A stretch of 20,905 nt of DNA from Candidatus Bathyarchaeota archaeon (GCA_005883085.1 VBAY01000101.1:1-20905), one strand, 5' to 3'. Shown: positions 1 to 7,664, counted from the stretch's first letter. The notes: generated from the sequence alone by a model not told the origin. A program made the numbers and translations.

Positions 1-737
1 GCAAGGGTCCGCTCTATCTTCGCAGATCCAAAGGCTCGGGGGTGGTTCTCGATGAACTTGTCGAGAAGCACTTTCGCTCCAGCCCCCTTCACGCCAATCC
101 CGACATTCGCATCCCCATTTCCCTTTGGGAACACCCAGATGTACCCAGCCGGCGCCTTTTCATGCCCAACGTAAATCTCGAGCTTTGACTCATCCTCCAC
201 AACACAATCCGTCATCGAATATTGTAAGGCTGTAATCGCTTGGTAGTTCTTTCGGGGGAAAAATCGTCTTGCCAGGATCGACCCAGTGCCATCGCATCCT
301 ATGACAATCCTCGATCTAACCGAGCTGGACTCCCCGCCCTTCTTCGTCTGAATTTCGATCAACCCGTCTTTTCGCTCGACATTTTCCACGGACGTCTCGA
401 ATCTTGTTTCAGACCCCGCCTTCTCAGCGCGGTCCGCTAGGACTCGAAGAAAAGCGGGCTTGTCAAGAATGTAGCCTTCGCCGCCCACGTTGACTTTCTT
501 CTGTTCATCCGGAGCATAGAGGACAGCGCCGGATATGTAGTTCGATACAAACTCGCTCGAAGGCTTGAGCTCCGCGTCCACAAGAGCATCGGCGAGAACT
601 CCCTCGGCACAAACCTTCTTCCCCGGAGAGGGTTCCCGCTCTATCAGAACGGTCCTCGCGTGCGACTCCGCCGCCTTCCAAGCAGCCATCACCCCTGCGG
701 GGCCAGCCCCGATAACGGCTACATCATAGGATTCCAA
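1..737 (-). CDS. Geranylgeranyl reductase family FAD-dependent oxidoreductase (C-terminus cut by window edge)
   Basis: Reading the minus strand from a TTG at 737 gives an open frame to the window edge, about 245 residues. Residues 5-14 (VAVIGAGPAG) are the FAD-binding Rossmann loop. Further on are GYILDKPAFLRVLADRAEKAG-like sequence, the GCDGTGS motif, and the PAGYIWVFPKG...NVGIGV stretch typical of geranylgeranyl reductases. The family saturates the isoprenoid chains of archaeal membrane lipids (digeranylgeranylglycerophospholipid reductase) or of related prenyl substrates. The TTG start is preferred because no in-frame ATG lies nearby and a GGAAG purine run sits a few bases upstream. The start follows the stop of the upstream membrane-protein gene by 26 nt, so the two may be co-transcribed. 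Family certain; exact substrate unknown. Confidence 0.9.
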   Translation of the reverse strand, partial: MESYDVAVIGAGPAGVMAAWKAAESHARTVLIEREPSPGKKVCAEGVLADALVDAELKPSSEFVSNYISGAVLYAPDEQKKVNVGGEGYILDKPAFLRVLADRAEKAGSETRFETSVENVERKDGLIEIQTKKGGESSSVRSRIVIGCDGTGSILARRFFPRKNYQAITALQYSMTDCVVEDESKLEIYVGHEKAPAGYIWVFPKGNGDANVGIGVKGAGAKVLLDKFIENHPRAFGSAKIERTL

Positions 738-763
738 AGATCCATTCTTCCAAGAACATTGGC

Positions 764-1468
764 TCAGGCTTTGTCTATAGTTGGGTCTATCGGTTGCTGG
801 GCAGCAAGGCCAGCCTCGATTTCTATATGTTTCCCTGACTGAATAGTCACAGGCGCCTTCACACCGCTATCGACAGTCGTAGTGGTCCGATTTCGCCTTT
901 CCGTCTCCACATCGACCCGGTGAAGGAACCATAGCGAGTACATAGACAAACCGAATGCCGTTGTCACAATCTTCGTAGCAAAAACCAAATTGAGAGGGCT
1001 CTTGAGGTCGAAAATGCTTGCCACTTTATCAGGGTTGCACGGGAATGGTAAGCAATTAGTCGTTAAAACTTCGAGAGCCAACCAGACCATGAAGTTGTAG
1101 AAGATCTCGTAGAACGAGGCGAACGCAACCAGGGCTGTGCCGAGGAAGAGCATGTTTCGAACCCGCGGGGAAAGCTGGAGAAAATGTTCCTTATTGGACT
1201 CAAGGCCCGTAGCCCAGTATACGAAACTGAAGTAAGCGAACCATGTTATGGGCTTAGCATAGAAGTAGGGAAAGATCGAGGGATCAGGCCATTCTGACTG
1301 GACGAACTGTATTCCCACTTGAGGATTCGTTGTTGCCTGCAGCCCATAGAATACGATGAAAGCAAGCGCGGTCAGCCCGGATGACCAGGATAAGAAAGAC
1401 CAGGGGCGTCTATCGATGAAGGATCGGATTTCGCTCCAACGCTTGCGGCCCGGCTTCCCTTCCGTCAT
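764..1468 (-). CDS. Uncharacterised multi-pass membrane protein
   Basis: This 234-residue protein starts with ATG at 1468. A short basic N-terminus (KPGRKRW) precedes about four hydrophobic segments, roughly residues 25-43, 72-88, 105-130 and 160-180. The C-terminal ~45 residues are hydrophilic. A pair of cysteines (CLPFPC) lies in a loop and could form a disulphide or bind metal. I do not recognise a family. It lies just upstream of the geranylgeranyl reductase on the same strand, which is at most a hint of a membrane-lipid link. The ORF is long and its composition membrane-like, so it is likely real; function unknown. Confidence 0.75.
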   Translation of the reverse strand: MTEGKPGRKRWSEIRSFIDRRPWSFLSWSSGLTALAFIVFYGLQATTNPQVGIQFVQSEWPDPSIFPYFYAKPITWFAYFSFVYWATGLESNKEHFLQLSPRVRNMLFLGTALVAFASFYEIFYNFMVWLALEVLTTNCLPFPCNPDKVASIFDLKSPLNLVFATKIVTTAFGLSMYSLWFLHRVDVETERRNRTTTTVDSGVKAPVTIQSGKHIEIEAGLAAQQPIDPTIDKA

Positions 1469-1536
1469 AGGAAACTCGTTTCTTTGACAGGCGATAGAGC
1501 CTTTAGGCTTTCGTAGAAATCAGAAATGGGGGATTT

Positions 1537-1557
1537 GGGAGAAACATGGTTTCTCCC
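1537..1557. repeat. Perfect inverted repeat (9-bp stem, 3-nt loop) 3' of the TRAM gene
   Basis: GGGAGAAAC at 1537-1545 is exactly complementary to GTTTCTCCC at 1549-1557 around an ATG loop. It lies just beyond the stop codon of the TRAM gene (minus strand) and before the membrane-protein gene. It could be a transcript-end hairpin or processing stem for the TRAM mRNA, or a protein-binding palindrome. No strong T-run follows on the minus strand, so a classical intrinsic terminator is not shown. Confidence 0.6.
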
Positions 1558-1576
1558 TACCTCTTATTGGGCATCC

Positions 1577-1816
1577 TTATTGGATGACTTCGCCTGAAGC
1601 GAAGCGGTTCGAAACCCGTGTGATCTTTATCTTGATGTGATCTCCGGGTTTGGTGTTTGGTACGAAGACAACAAGACCTTCGACGCGCGCGATCCCTTCA
1701 CCGCGGCGACTGATCTCTTTGATGTCGACATCGTATTCCTTGCCTTCTTCGACCGGTTTCGGTCCGAATCTGTTCGCACCGCCACCACCGCCATAGCCTC
1801 TCCTTTCATAACCCAT
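1577..1816 (-). CDS. Small TRAM-domain RNA-binding protein
   Basis: A 79-residue protein. A Gly/Arg-rich N-terminus (MGYERRGYGGGGG) is followed by a single TRAM domain: VEEGKEYDVDIKEISRRGEGIARVEGLVVFVPNTKPGD and IKIKITRVSNRFASGEVI. TRAM domains are OB-fold RNA-binding modules. Stand-alone archaeal TRAM proteins bind RNA broadly and behave as cold-shock-type RNA chaperones. I chose ATG at 1816 because GGAGGTG lies about 10 nt upstream. The longer GTG start at 1828 falls inside that Shine-Dalgarno sequence and is unlikely. The gene is monocistronic or leads the minus-strand cluster. Confidence 0.9.
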   Translation of the reverse strand: MGYERRGYGGGGGANRFGPKPVEEGKEYDVDIKEISRRGEGIARVEGLVVFVPNTKPGDHIKIKITRVSNRFASGEVIQ

Positions 1817-1948
1817 AGCATCTTCCACCTCCGTTCATCGTTTCTTCCGTTCGTTCGGTTGCTACGGGAGAAAGCAGCAGTCGTTACTCACGGCTACCGG
1901 ACGATCTCCGGCCAGTCAACCTGACATGAGGAAAGTGGACACTTCAGA

Positions 1949-1956
1949 ATATAAAC
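1949..1956. promoter_or_regulatory. AT-rich TATA-like element between divergent TRAM and cofE genes
   Basis: The sequence AATATAAAC reads as a TATA-like box and as TTTATATT on the minus strand. It lies between the minus-strand TRAM gene and plus-strand cofE. It may serve the TRAM gene, which would then have a long 5' leader of about 100 nt. A closer element exists for cofE, so direction is unsettled. Confidence 0.35.
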
Positions 1957-2006
1957 ATGCTTTCGCCACGGCACGACAAGAAACGTAATTCTCTCCTAAA
2001 ATCGAG

Positions 2007-2014
2007 TTTGTATA
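2007..2014 (+). promoter_or_regulatory. TATA-like box of cofE
   Basis: TTTGTATAC is centred about 27 nt upstream of the ATG at 2038. In archaea this spacing puts transcription start at or beside the ATG, implying a leaderless cofE mRNA. It also argues for the 2038 start over the longer in-frame ATG at 1957. Confidence 0.55.
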
Positions 2015-2037
2015 CCTCATGCAACAAGCCGGCTCGC

Positions 2038-2811
2038 ATGCCCACGGCCGTCAAGATACTTCCCCTAAGGGGACTTCCTCTAATCAAGCCGGGCGATGAT
2101 TTGCCCCGGTTGATAGTTGATAGCGCCCGCAAAGTTGGATGGGGGATCCGAGAAAAAGATGTACTTGTTGTGGGTCAGAAGGCCGTTTCGAAAGCCGAAG
2201 GCAGGCTCGTCAACCTTGGCTCTGTTCGGCCGTCGAAGAAGGCATTGGCCTTTGCTCGAAAGACGGGACGAAAGCCCGAGTTCGTTCAGATAGTGCTCAA
2301 TGACTCCAAGAGAGTTGTCAGAGCTGACAAAATGGCGTTGATCGTAACAACAAAACACGGCTGGACTTGTCTCAACGCGGGCGTGGATAAGTCGAACGTG
2401 AAAGGGGACCAAAACTATGCGCTACTTCCAACAAACCCAGACGCTTCTGCGAGAAAGATCAGAAACAAGATACGACACCTAACTGGCAAGAGCATCGGCG
2501 TCATAGTAACGGACACTCATAGTCGTCCGTTCAGGCTGGGACAGGTTGAGGAAACGATCGGAATTGCAGGCCTCAAACCTCATGCCGACTATCGGGGCCA
2601 AAGAGATCTGTTTGGTTATCAATTAAAATTCAAGAATGTAGCCTTAGCCGACGAAGTGGCCGGGGCGGCTGAACTCGTCATGGGACAAGGAAGAGAAGCA
2701 ATTCCAGCGGCCATCGTCCGAGGATTGAAGAGGGTTAGATTCCAAGACAGGACAAAGAGCTCTGACCTAACCGGACCCGCCAGCGAAGACTTGTTCAAGG
2801 GGACATTGTGA
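2038..2811 (+). CDS. cofE: Coenzyme F420-0:L-glutamate ligase CofE
   Basis: A 257-residue protein matching the CofE family over its whole length: LPLRGLPLIKPGDDL near the start, DVLVVGQKAVSKAEGR, the GWTCLNAGVDKSNV region, GKSIGVIVTDTHSRPFRLGQ and ADEVAGAAELVMGQ. CofE is a GTP-dependent ligase that adds gamma-linked glutamates to F420-0 in the cytoplasm, finishing the deazaflavin cofactor. The start at 2038 (MPTAVKILPLRG) gives the usual family length (about 250). The upstream in-frame ATG at 1957 adds 27 unconserved residues and lies upstream of the likely TATA box. The stop overlaps the next gene's GTG start (GTGA), suggesting translational coupling. Confidence 0.95.
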   Translation: MPTAVKILPLRGLPLIKPGDDLPRLIVDSARKVGWGIREKDVLVVGQKAVSKAEGRLVNLGSVRPSKKALAFARKTGRKPEFVQIVLNDSKRVVRADKMALIVTTKHGWTCLNAGVDKSNVKGDQNYALLPTNPDASARKIRNKIRHLTGKSIGVIVTDTHSRPFRLGQVEETIGIAGLKPHADYRGQRDLFGYQLKFKNVALADEVAGAAELVMGQGREAIPAAIVRGLKRVRFQDRTKSSDLTGPASEDLFKGTL

Positions 2812-3539
2812 AAAGACGAGGCTCGGGTCCGAAACCGAGTAGAAGCTCAGACAAGGTCTCGGTCGCGTACCCTACGTCTCGTTGGACAAAACTGGAATCA
2901 CTCAGAGAGAGGGCTGTCCATGTTATCAACGCCCTCGCTGGTTGGTCGCAATCTGCTCTGACGCACGGTAGCGTTGCTAGAGGAGACGTGGATGATAAGA
3001 GCGACGTAGACGTGTTAATCCCGTCCAATGTCAACACCCAGATCGTCGAAGCTGCCCTGGAAAACGCGGGTTTTACAATATTCTCAAGAGAAATCGCCCA
3101 GGCAACTCCATCTCATTCGCCTAAGGCACACATCCAACTAGACGCCGAACAAACAACCTCCGTCACTGTCCCGCTGACACCTTTCCGCTCACTAGAGCTG
3201 GAGTTCTACGCGTTCGGAGGAAAGGTCGCACTCGCAGAGTTGAAAGACAAAATTCGAAACCCGGGTTGCACCAAGAGGCTAATTCTGATCGAACCGACTC
3301 CGGAAGGTCATTTCGAGTCTCCTGTCGTGGGAAGAGAAAGCGAAGTTGCGAAACTCTTGGGAGTCAGCGTTGCAATTGTAATGGAACGAGTAAGGGTCTT
3401 GACGCGGAGGGATACTATCGGTAGAACCGGAATGTATCTCAGGATTCCAGTCCGAGACGGAGAATCCTTCGAAGAGGTCCTTCAAACGCGCGTTGACTCG
3501 GACCCGGCCTTGAGAAGAACGCTTCGGGGTCGAAGTTGA
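2808..3539 (+). CDS. Nucleotidyltransferase-domain protein (pol-beta superfamily), coupled to cofE
   Basis: The 243-residue protein carries the signature HGSVARGDVDDKSDVDVLI at residues 53-71, in which GS at 54-55 and aspartates 66 and 68 form the metal/NTP site of pol-beta-type nucleotidyltransferases. The C-terminal part (about 170-215: ESEVAKLLGVSVAIVMERVRVL) looks like a helix-turn-helix or small helical module. The GTG start overlaps the cofE stop (GTGA). Plausible roles are nucleotidylation of a small molecule, protein or RNA; the coupling to cofE hints at a cofactor link, but that is inference. Family assignment is firm, substrate unknown. Confidence 0.85.
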   Translation: MKRRGSGPKPSRSSDKVSVAYPTSRWTKLESLRERAVHVINALAGWSQSALTHGSVARGDVDDKSDVDVLIPSNVNTQIVEAALENAGFTIFSREIAQATPSHSPKAHIQLDAEQTTSVTVPLTPFRSLELEFYAFGGKVALAELKDKIRNPGCTKRLILIEPTPEGHFESPVVGRESEVAKLLGVSVAIVMERVRVLTRRDTIGRTGMYLRIPVRDGESFEEVLQTRVDSDPALRRTLRGRS

Positions 3540-3676
3540 AAAGGTAATATGAAACCCGCATGAGCCGAGCCTAACTCCCGAACTAAGAGAAGAGCTTCTT
3601 GAGTCTACTCGACCCGTACATTCCGTTACTCTTCTACCTCGCCGTTTGAGCCGTCATCTACGCTCTCGCGGTTCTA

Positions 3677-4756
3677 TTGAAGGCGGACAAGCATGGAATC
3701 ATAGCCAAGCCCTACTACCTCATGCTGAAAACGGTAGCCTTCAACAGCTGGCTGGAGAGGATAGGCGGCCGATTTCGGAGGGGCTGGCTCGCCTTCTTCG
3801 ACATCGGCGCAGCAATGGGCATCGGCCTCTTGGCATTCGTCATCTACAGTTTTGTCAACAACGCGGTGGGGCTGTTCAGACACAGTTCGAGCGCTGGACC
3901 CACTCTTCTGATAATTCCCCTCCCCGGTCTAACCATTGGGTGGGATATTTTCCCATACATTCTACTAGCGATAGCAGTCCTTTTGATTCCGCACGAAATG
4001 GCCCACGGAATAGCAAGTGTGCTTGACAAGGTCCCCATAAAGTCCTCAGGGGTCTTCATGGCAGTTTTCTTGCCTGGAGGATTTGTTGAGATCGATGAAG
4101 AGAACCTTGCCAAACGTAAGGCGAGGACCAAGTTGAGGGTCTTTGCTGCCGGATCGTTCACCAACGTGGCTACATGGGCGCTAGTTCTAGTTCTTCTAGT
4201 CGCACTCTATCAGCCAGCACCTGCTGGCGTCCTTGTGACCGGATTCACGAATGGAAGCCCGGCACAGATGAATGGGATGCTACAGTGGTCCATCATAACT
4301 CAAGTCAACAACAACGCGACCCCCGATGCCCAACACCTAGGGCTATACCTGTCCACCCTCAGCCCCGGCTCGACTGTCACGGTCCATCTTAGCAATCCTT
4401 CACAGACGCTGACATTTACGACTGGAAAGTCTGAAACCAACTCCAGCAGGGCAATACTTGGAGTCATAACTGCGAACTATGTTCCTCTCAGATACCAATT
4501 TCTACCCGTTTACTCATCATATCAGCTTCTCACTGCATTTAGCTGGATGCAGTTGATTCTGCTTGGAGTTGCTTTGGTCAATATGCTGCCTCTCTTTCCG
4601 TTTGACGGGGATCGCTACTTCGATACTGTATTAGGGGTTCTGGGTTTGAAGAGCACCAAGAACGTGCGAATCGTCGCCAGTGTCATTTCTCTCGGTCTCT
4701 TGAGTTCGAACATTATTCTTTCTTACATCTTGTTCGGGACGATATTTCCGAGATAG
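3677..4756 (+). CDS. M50-family site-2-type intramembrane metalloprotease
   Basis: The 359-residue reading from TTG at 3677 has the zinc protease motif HEMAH at residues 106-110 in a hydrophobic segment. A periplasmic/extracellular PDZ-like stretch follows (about 185-265: PAPAGVLVTGFTNGSPAQMNG...). A C-terminal NMLPLFPFDGDRY motif supplies the third zinc ligand (Asp), between further membrane helices. Such enzymes cut membrane-anchored substrates such as anti-sigma or transcription regulators. In-frame coding sequence continues upstream to TTG 3599 and reads as a first membrane helix (DPYIPLLFYLAV-stop-AVIYALAVLL), but a TGA at 3647 interrupts it. Either translation starts at 3677 and this helix is lost, or the TGA is a mutation or sequencing error. 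Function assignment is firm; N-terminus is uncertain. Confidence 0.87.
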   Translation: MKADKHGIIAKPYYLMLKTVAFNSWLERIGGRFRRGWLAFFDIGAAMGIGLLAFVIYSFVNNAVGLFRHSSSAGPTLLIIPLPGLTIGWDIFPYILLAIAVLLIPHEMAHGIASVLDKVPIKSSGVFMAVFLPGGFVEIDEENLAKRKARTKLRVFAAGSFTNVATWALVLVLLVALYQPAPAGVLVTGFTNGSPAQMNGMLQWSIITQVNNNATPDAQHLGLYLSTLSPGSTVTVHLSNPSQTLTFTTGKSETNSSRAILGVITANYVPLRYQFLPVYSSYQLLTAFSWMQLILLGVALVNMLPLFPFDGDRYFDTVLGVLGLKSTKNVRIVASVISLGLLSSNIILSYILFGTIFPR

Positions 4757-4762
4757 AATCCG

Positions 4763-5710
4763 ATGGATCCTGAATCCTGCACAGTGTGCAAGCGAAATCC
4801 CGGCTATTTTCGAAGGGAATATGAGGGGAAGGTTCTATGCAAGAGCTGCTTTAGAGAGTCGTTGGAACGGAAGGTCCGTCGAACCATCAGTCATTGGGAC
4901 ATGTTCAGCCCCGACGATCATGTTGCCGTGGCAGTATCAGGGGGAAAGGACAGCCTCTCACTTCTCATGATCCTCCACAAGCTCTGGAAACGATTTCCAC
5001 GAACTCGTATCACCGCGGTCACAGTGGATGAGGGAATCGCAGGTTACCGGGAAGAAGCCGTTGATCTTGCAACAAAGTACTGCGAAAAGCTCGGGGTAGA
5101 GCACGAGGTCGTCTCGTTTGAGGAGCTGTATGGGTACGGTCTAGACGATTTTCTGAAGAACAAGCAAGAAAGGATGACCGCTTGTTCCTACTGCGGCGTC
5201 TTTCGCAGAAAAGCCATCAACCTCGCCGCCAAGAGAGTTGGAGCAAACAAGATCGCAACAGCACACAACCTCGATGATATTGTGCAGACTTACATGTTGA
5301 ATCTGTTCCAGGGCGATGCTGAGCGATTCGTCAGGTTCAGTCCTGTTCTCAAAGATCCCCGCGGACTGTTCCTAACTCGGGTGAAGCCGCTGTGCGAGAT
5401 TCCTGAGAGAGAGGTTGTCATGTATGGTTATGCCGAGGACCTAGAGTTTCAAACCGCCTCTTGTCCCTACATGACCGAGGCTTTGAGGAATGAGCTTCGG
5501 ACGGTTCTGAACAAACTGGAACTGGCTCACCCGGGTGTGACTTTCTCTGCTTACCGGGCAATGCTCCGACTTCGAACCCTCGCCGAACCAAATCTCGCAC
5601 CATCTCATCTGCAAGCTTGCAAGTCCTGCGGAGAGCCAACAACATTCGAAATTTGCGAGGCGTGCAAGATGCAAGGCATAAACTCGGCTATCCCTGAAAT
5701 CCCGGCTTAG
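4763..5710 (+). CDS. ncs6: tRNA 2-thiolation enzyme, Ncs6/TtuA (CTU1) family
   Basis: The 315-residue protein has the full family layout. It has an N-terminal zinc finger (C6, C9, C26, C29), PP-loop ATPase motif SGGKDS at 59-64, a CSYC pair (C141, C144) plus a later Cys in ASCPYM that together can hold a 4Fe-4S cluster, and a C-terminal zinc finger (C286, C289, C298, C301). Members activate a tRNA uridine by adenylation and add sulfur at U34 (Ncs6/NcsA) or U54 (TtuA). The sequence alone does not decide which, so the symbol is provisional. It starts 6 nt after the M50 gene. Its stop overlaps the convergent NUDIX gene by 4 bp. Confidence 0.9.
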   Translation: MDPESCTVCKRNPGYFRREYEGKVLCKSCFRESLERKVRRTISHWDMFSPDDHVAVAVSGGKDSLSLLMILHKLWKRFPRTRITAVTVDEGIAGYREEAVDLATKYCEKLGVEHEVVSFEELYGYGLDDFLKNKQERMTACSYCGVFRRKAINLAAKRVGANKIATAHNLDDIVQTYMLNLFQGDAERFVRFSPVLKDPRGLFLTRVKPLCEIPEREVVMYGYAEDLEFQTASCPYMTEALRNELRTVLNKLELAHPGVTFSAYRAMLRLRTLAEPNLAPSHLQACKSCGEPTTFEICEACKMQGINSAIPEIPA

Positions 5711-6291
5711 AGGGAGATTTCTAGAATTGGAAGCAGCTCAGTCAAGACCCGATATGTAAAACCCCAGACGATCTTTCCTTCGACAACGAAGGACTCCACA
5801 CTCCAGGGCTTGTCTCTGACCGTAATTTCGCTCGTTTTCATCTTCAAGGGTAGCTCGGCTAGGTTCACCCACAAAGAGTCTGCAATTTCCGGGCCGATAT
5901 TGACCCTGGGCTTTATCCTCAAACCATAGACCCAGGGCTGAACTCTCATTTCGATACGTCGCATAGGATGACCGACCGAGAGGCTGCCAAGTTCCACGCC
6001 GACTTCTTTGAGCTTGATTCCAACTTCTTCATCGACCTCCCGGTGAAGAGCGGTTCGAGGCGTTTCCGCGTCTTGTTTGACTCGACCGCCTGGAAGTCCA
6101 ATCTGGCCCGACCACGGGTCCCCCTCTCTCTCCGCCCTTTGTACTAGGAGTGTCTGCAGCCCTCTTCCAGGCTCGTCCCAGAGAAGAATCGCAACCACCG
6201 CCTCCACTTGGTCGCCCTCGTTTGATCGGTTAATTGACGCGAGTTTGTCCTTGAGATGGAGGAGGTTTGGAGTCAGCTCTGGAGTGGGCAA
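5707..6291 (-). CDS. NUDIX hydrolase, CoA-pyrophosphatase-like
   Basis: The 194-residue protein contains a NUDIX box, GGRVKQDAETPRTALHREVDEEVGI, preceded by LLVQRAEREGDPWSGQIGLPGG. The box has the metal-binding REVxEEVG core. The spacing between the Gly and first Glu and the GQIGLPGGR lead-in resemble NudL/NUDT7-type CoA diphosphatases rather than MutT. Such enzymes cleave CoA or other nucleoside-diphosphate derivatives in the cytosol. The TTG start at 6291 is the only reasonable start after an in-frame TAG upstream. The gene converges on the thiolase gene with a 4-bp stop overlap. Confidence 0.85.
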   Translation of the reverse strand: MPTPELTPNLLHLKDKLASINRSNEGDQVEAVVAILLWDEPGRGLQTLLVQRAEREGDPWSGQIGLPGGRVKQDAETPRTALHREVDEEVGIKLKEVGVELGSLSVGHPMRRIEMRVQPWVYGLRIKPRVNIGPEIADSLWVNLAELPLKMKTSEITVRDKPWSVESFVVEGKIVWGFTYRVLTELLPILEISL

Positions 6292-6369
6292 AAGCCTAGC
6301 ACACTATGGTTGCTGCTTCGTTCACTAGCGGCAAGGAGAGTTCGGCATGGGTTTGTGTTCTTAGGACTT

Positions 6370-6807
6370 TTAGAAGGCGATTGGTCGTTCCTCTCGCGGT
6401 TTGCCACCGGCCTCTTCGCCGATGATCTGGTATTTTGCTTTGACGAGTTCCATGAAGGGTCCCAGATCTTTTGAGGACTGGAAGGCGAAGCCCGCCCAAG
6501 ACCGTTTCCTTATCTCGTCACGCAGGCGCCAGTCGATCCCTTGGTTTTCGGTTAGACGGACCCTCGCCTTGAAGTCGGTATGGAATGTCGCGCTCATCTC
6601 GGCTCCTCTAAGGTGGAGGTGGAAGAGTTGACGGCCTTCGTAGAAGAATGCGGGGGTGGATTCGCTGCTGTGTTTTTCGTAGAGGACTTTCATCGAGACG
6701 CCTTTCAACTGTCGCATGCGTGTCCTCAACGCTTGGAACAGCGACCATGTTTGTGGAGAGACGCGGTCTGCTATCATGGAAAGATCGAGAGTTTCCTTCC
6801 GAGGCAA
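6370..6807 (-). CDS. Uncharacterised protein, 145 aa
   Basis: The protein is soluble and basic, with no membrane segments or obvious catalytic motif. A beta-rich centre (FYEGRQLFHLHLRGAEMS) precedes a C-terminal helical part (WRLRDEIRKRSWAGFAF...LGPFMELVKAKYQ). That order, strands, then a helix, then a W/F strand, then a final helix, loosely recalls small DUF families with a YdhG/DUF5519-like fold, but I cannot place it. The TTG at 6807 gives the full ORF; ATG at 6777 (MIADRVS) is an alternative. It lies 78 nt upstream of the NUDIX gene on the same strand and may be co-transcribed. Confidence 0.65.
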   Translation of the reverse strand: MPRKETLDLSMIADRVSPQTWSLFQALRTRMRQLKGVSMKVLYEKHSSESTPAFFYEGRQLFHLHLRGAEMSATFHTDFKARVRLTENQGIDWRLRDEIRKRSWAGFAFQSSKDLGPFMELVKAKYQIIGEEAGGKPREERPIAF

Positions 6808-7298
6808 GCTTAGAACGCCGGATATCCCTATTCTACTAAAAAAGGTTAGATGAAGAATCGGAATCGAGAACCATCGGTTTCAGCGCGGATTTCCGCTTCT
6901 GTCGATCATTTTTCTGTAACTTTTTTTTTCACCGATCCAAAAATTAAGCATTCTTTTCTCGACCCCCCGGGGGGGTCTGTTTTTCTCGCGCGCCGCCCTT
7001 CGTGGCGCGAAACAAACCCGTACATGAAATCGCCTATTATCAGCCCTGTTCTCGAATCTGGCGCCCCGCCCCTATACTGCCGAGCGCGACCCTTCTTGAC
7101 ACGGGGACAAAACCGCTAGAATCGACCTACCGTCCAAGCCCAGACTAAGCCCCGAATCCCAGGACTCGCCCAGAATCCCTGCCAGACGGCTGAGGAACCT
7201 CAGCGAAAAAAGGGGGTCTAAGCGACTCGACCTCGCATAGCATGAGAGGCGAGTCCGGAAAGGATGCCAAAACCAAACCCGCCCGACCCGACACGCCA
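6808..7298. other. Gene-free region with hairpins and homopolymer runs
   Basis: No convincing coding sequence lies here on either strand; the short frames have low-complexity, Pro/Arg/Ser-rich translations. The region holds a T9 run near 6921, a GC palindrome (GACCCCCC next to GGGGGGGTC, 6961-6977), a CGCGCC...GGCGCG stem near 6990-7010, and two neat hairpins at 7189-7204 and 7224-7255. It separates DUF504 from the next minus-strand gene, so it may hold the DUF504 transcript end, the promoter of the 145-aa gene, or an unrecognised small RNA. I could not match it to RNase P RNA, SRP RNA or 5S rRNA. Confidence 0.5.
7205..7255 (-). terminator. Possible transcript terminator of the DUF504 gene
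   Basis: On the minus strand downstream of DUF504, GACTCG pairs with CGAGTC and CCTC with GAGG (7224-7234 with 7246-7255, one bulged base, 11-nt loop). This strong stem is followed about 12 nt later by a T6 run (7206-7211). Archaeal termination depends mainly on T-runs, so this is a plausible 3' end, but it could also be part of a small RNA. Confidence 0.4.
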
Positions 7299-7559
7299 TT
7301 AGGTTGCCTCTCTTAGTCTCTTCCTCCACAACAAATTCTTCCTAGAATCCAAAACGTACAAGACCCTGTGAAACGGGATCTGGGTTTCACCATCCCGCAG
7401 CAGGAACGAGCCCTTACCCAAACTGGCTATATCCGAGACCTTGATGACCATCTGATCGTCCACCGTGCCACGATGAATGTACGCCAGCTCGAACTGTGAA
7501 GCATCACTTCCACCCCGCATAATCCTCGAAAGGATCGCCCTCAAAGGATGCTCACGCAT
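7299..7559 (-). CDS. DUF504 (UPF0248) family protein
   Basis: The 86-residue protein matches DUF504 along its length: MREHPLRAILSRI at the start, ELAYIHRGTVDDQMVIKVSDI, GKGSFLLRDGE and the IPFHRVLYVLD motif, ending in NLLWRKR. The family is small and mostly archaeal, with no established biochemical role. The basic residues and compact beta structure have led to suggestions of RNA binding, but that is inference. Start at ATG 7559. It is divergently placed from the AHSA1-type gene, with about 105 nt between them. Confidence 0.88.
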   Translation of the reverse strand: MREHPLRAILSRIMRGGSDASQFELAYIHRGTVDDQMVIKVSDIASLGKGSFLLRDGETQIPFHRVLYVLDSRKNLLWRKRLREAT

Positions 7560-7664
7560 GAGACAGACAACTGAACGGTTAGAGAAGATGGGTTTTTCGA
7601 TCCCTCGACAACAAGGCTAAATCATTCCAGTAGACCCGAAACGTCCACCGCCAAGACAAGAACG

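Noticed and set aside
1957..2037. Longer cofE from ATG 1957
   Set aside because: It adds 27 unconserved residues and lies upstream of the TATA-like box that fits the 2038 start.
3640..3690. A BHB intron removing the TGA in the M50 gene (CGCC at 3640 with GGCG at 3682 keeps frame)
   Set aside because: The inner and outer helices do not form, and the removed segment encodes a normal half of a membrane helix, which would leave the helix too short.
6961..6977. GC palindrome as an insertion-sequence end or attachment site
   Set aside because: No matching partner repeat, target duplication or transposase was seen.
6850..7119. 89-codon plus-strand frame
   Set aside because: The translation is low-complexity, crosses homopolymers and palindromes, and shows no family pattern.
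7222..7275. SRP RNA or RNase P RNA, from GAGTCCGGAAAGG
   Set aside because: The resemblance to the SRP helix 8 loop is only partial, the loop has an extra base, and GAGTC is better paired in a local hairpin. No RNase P core motif was found.
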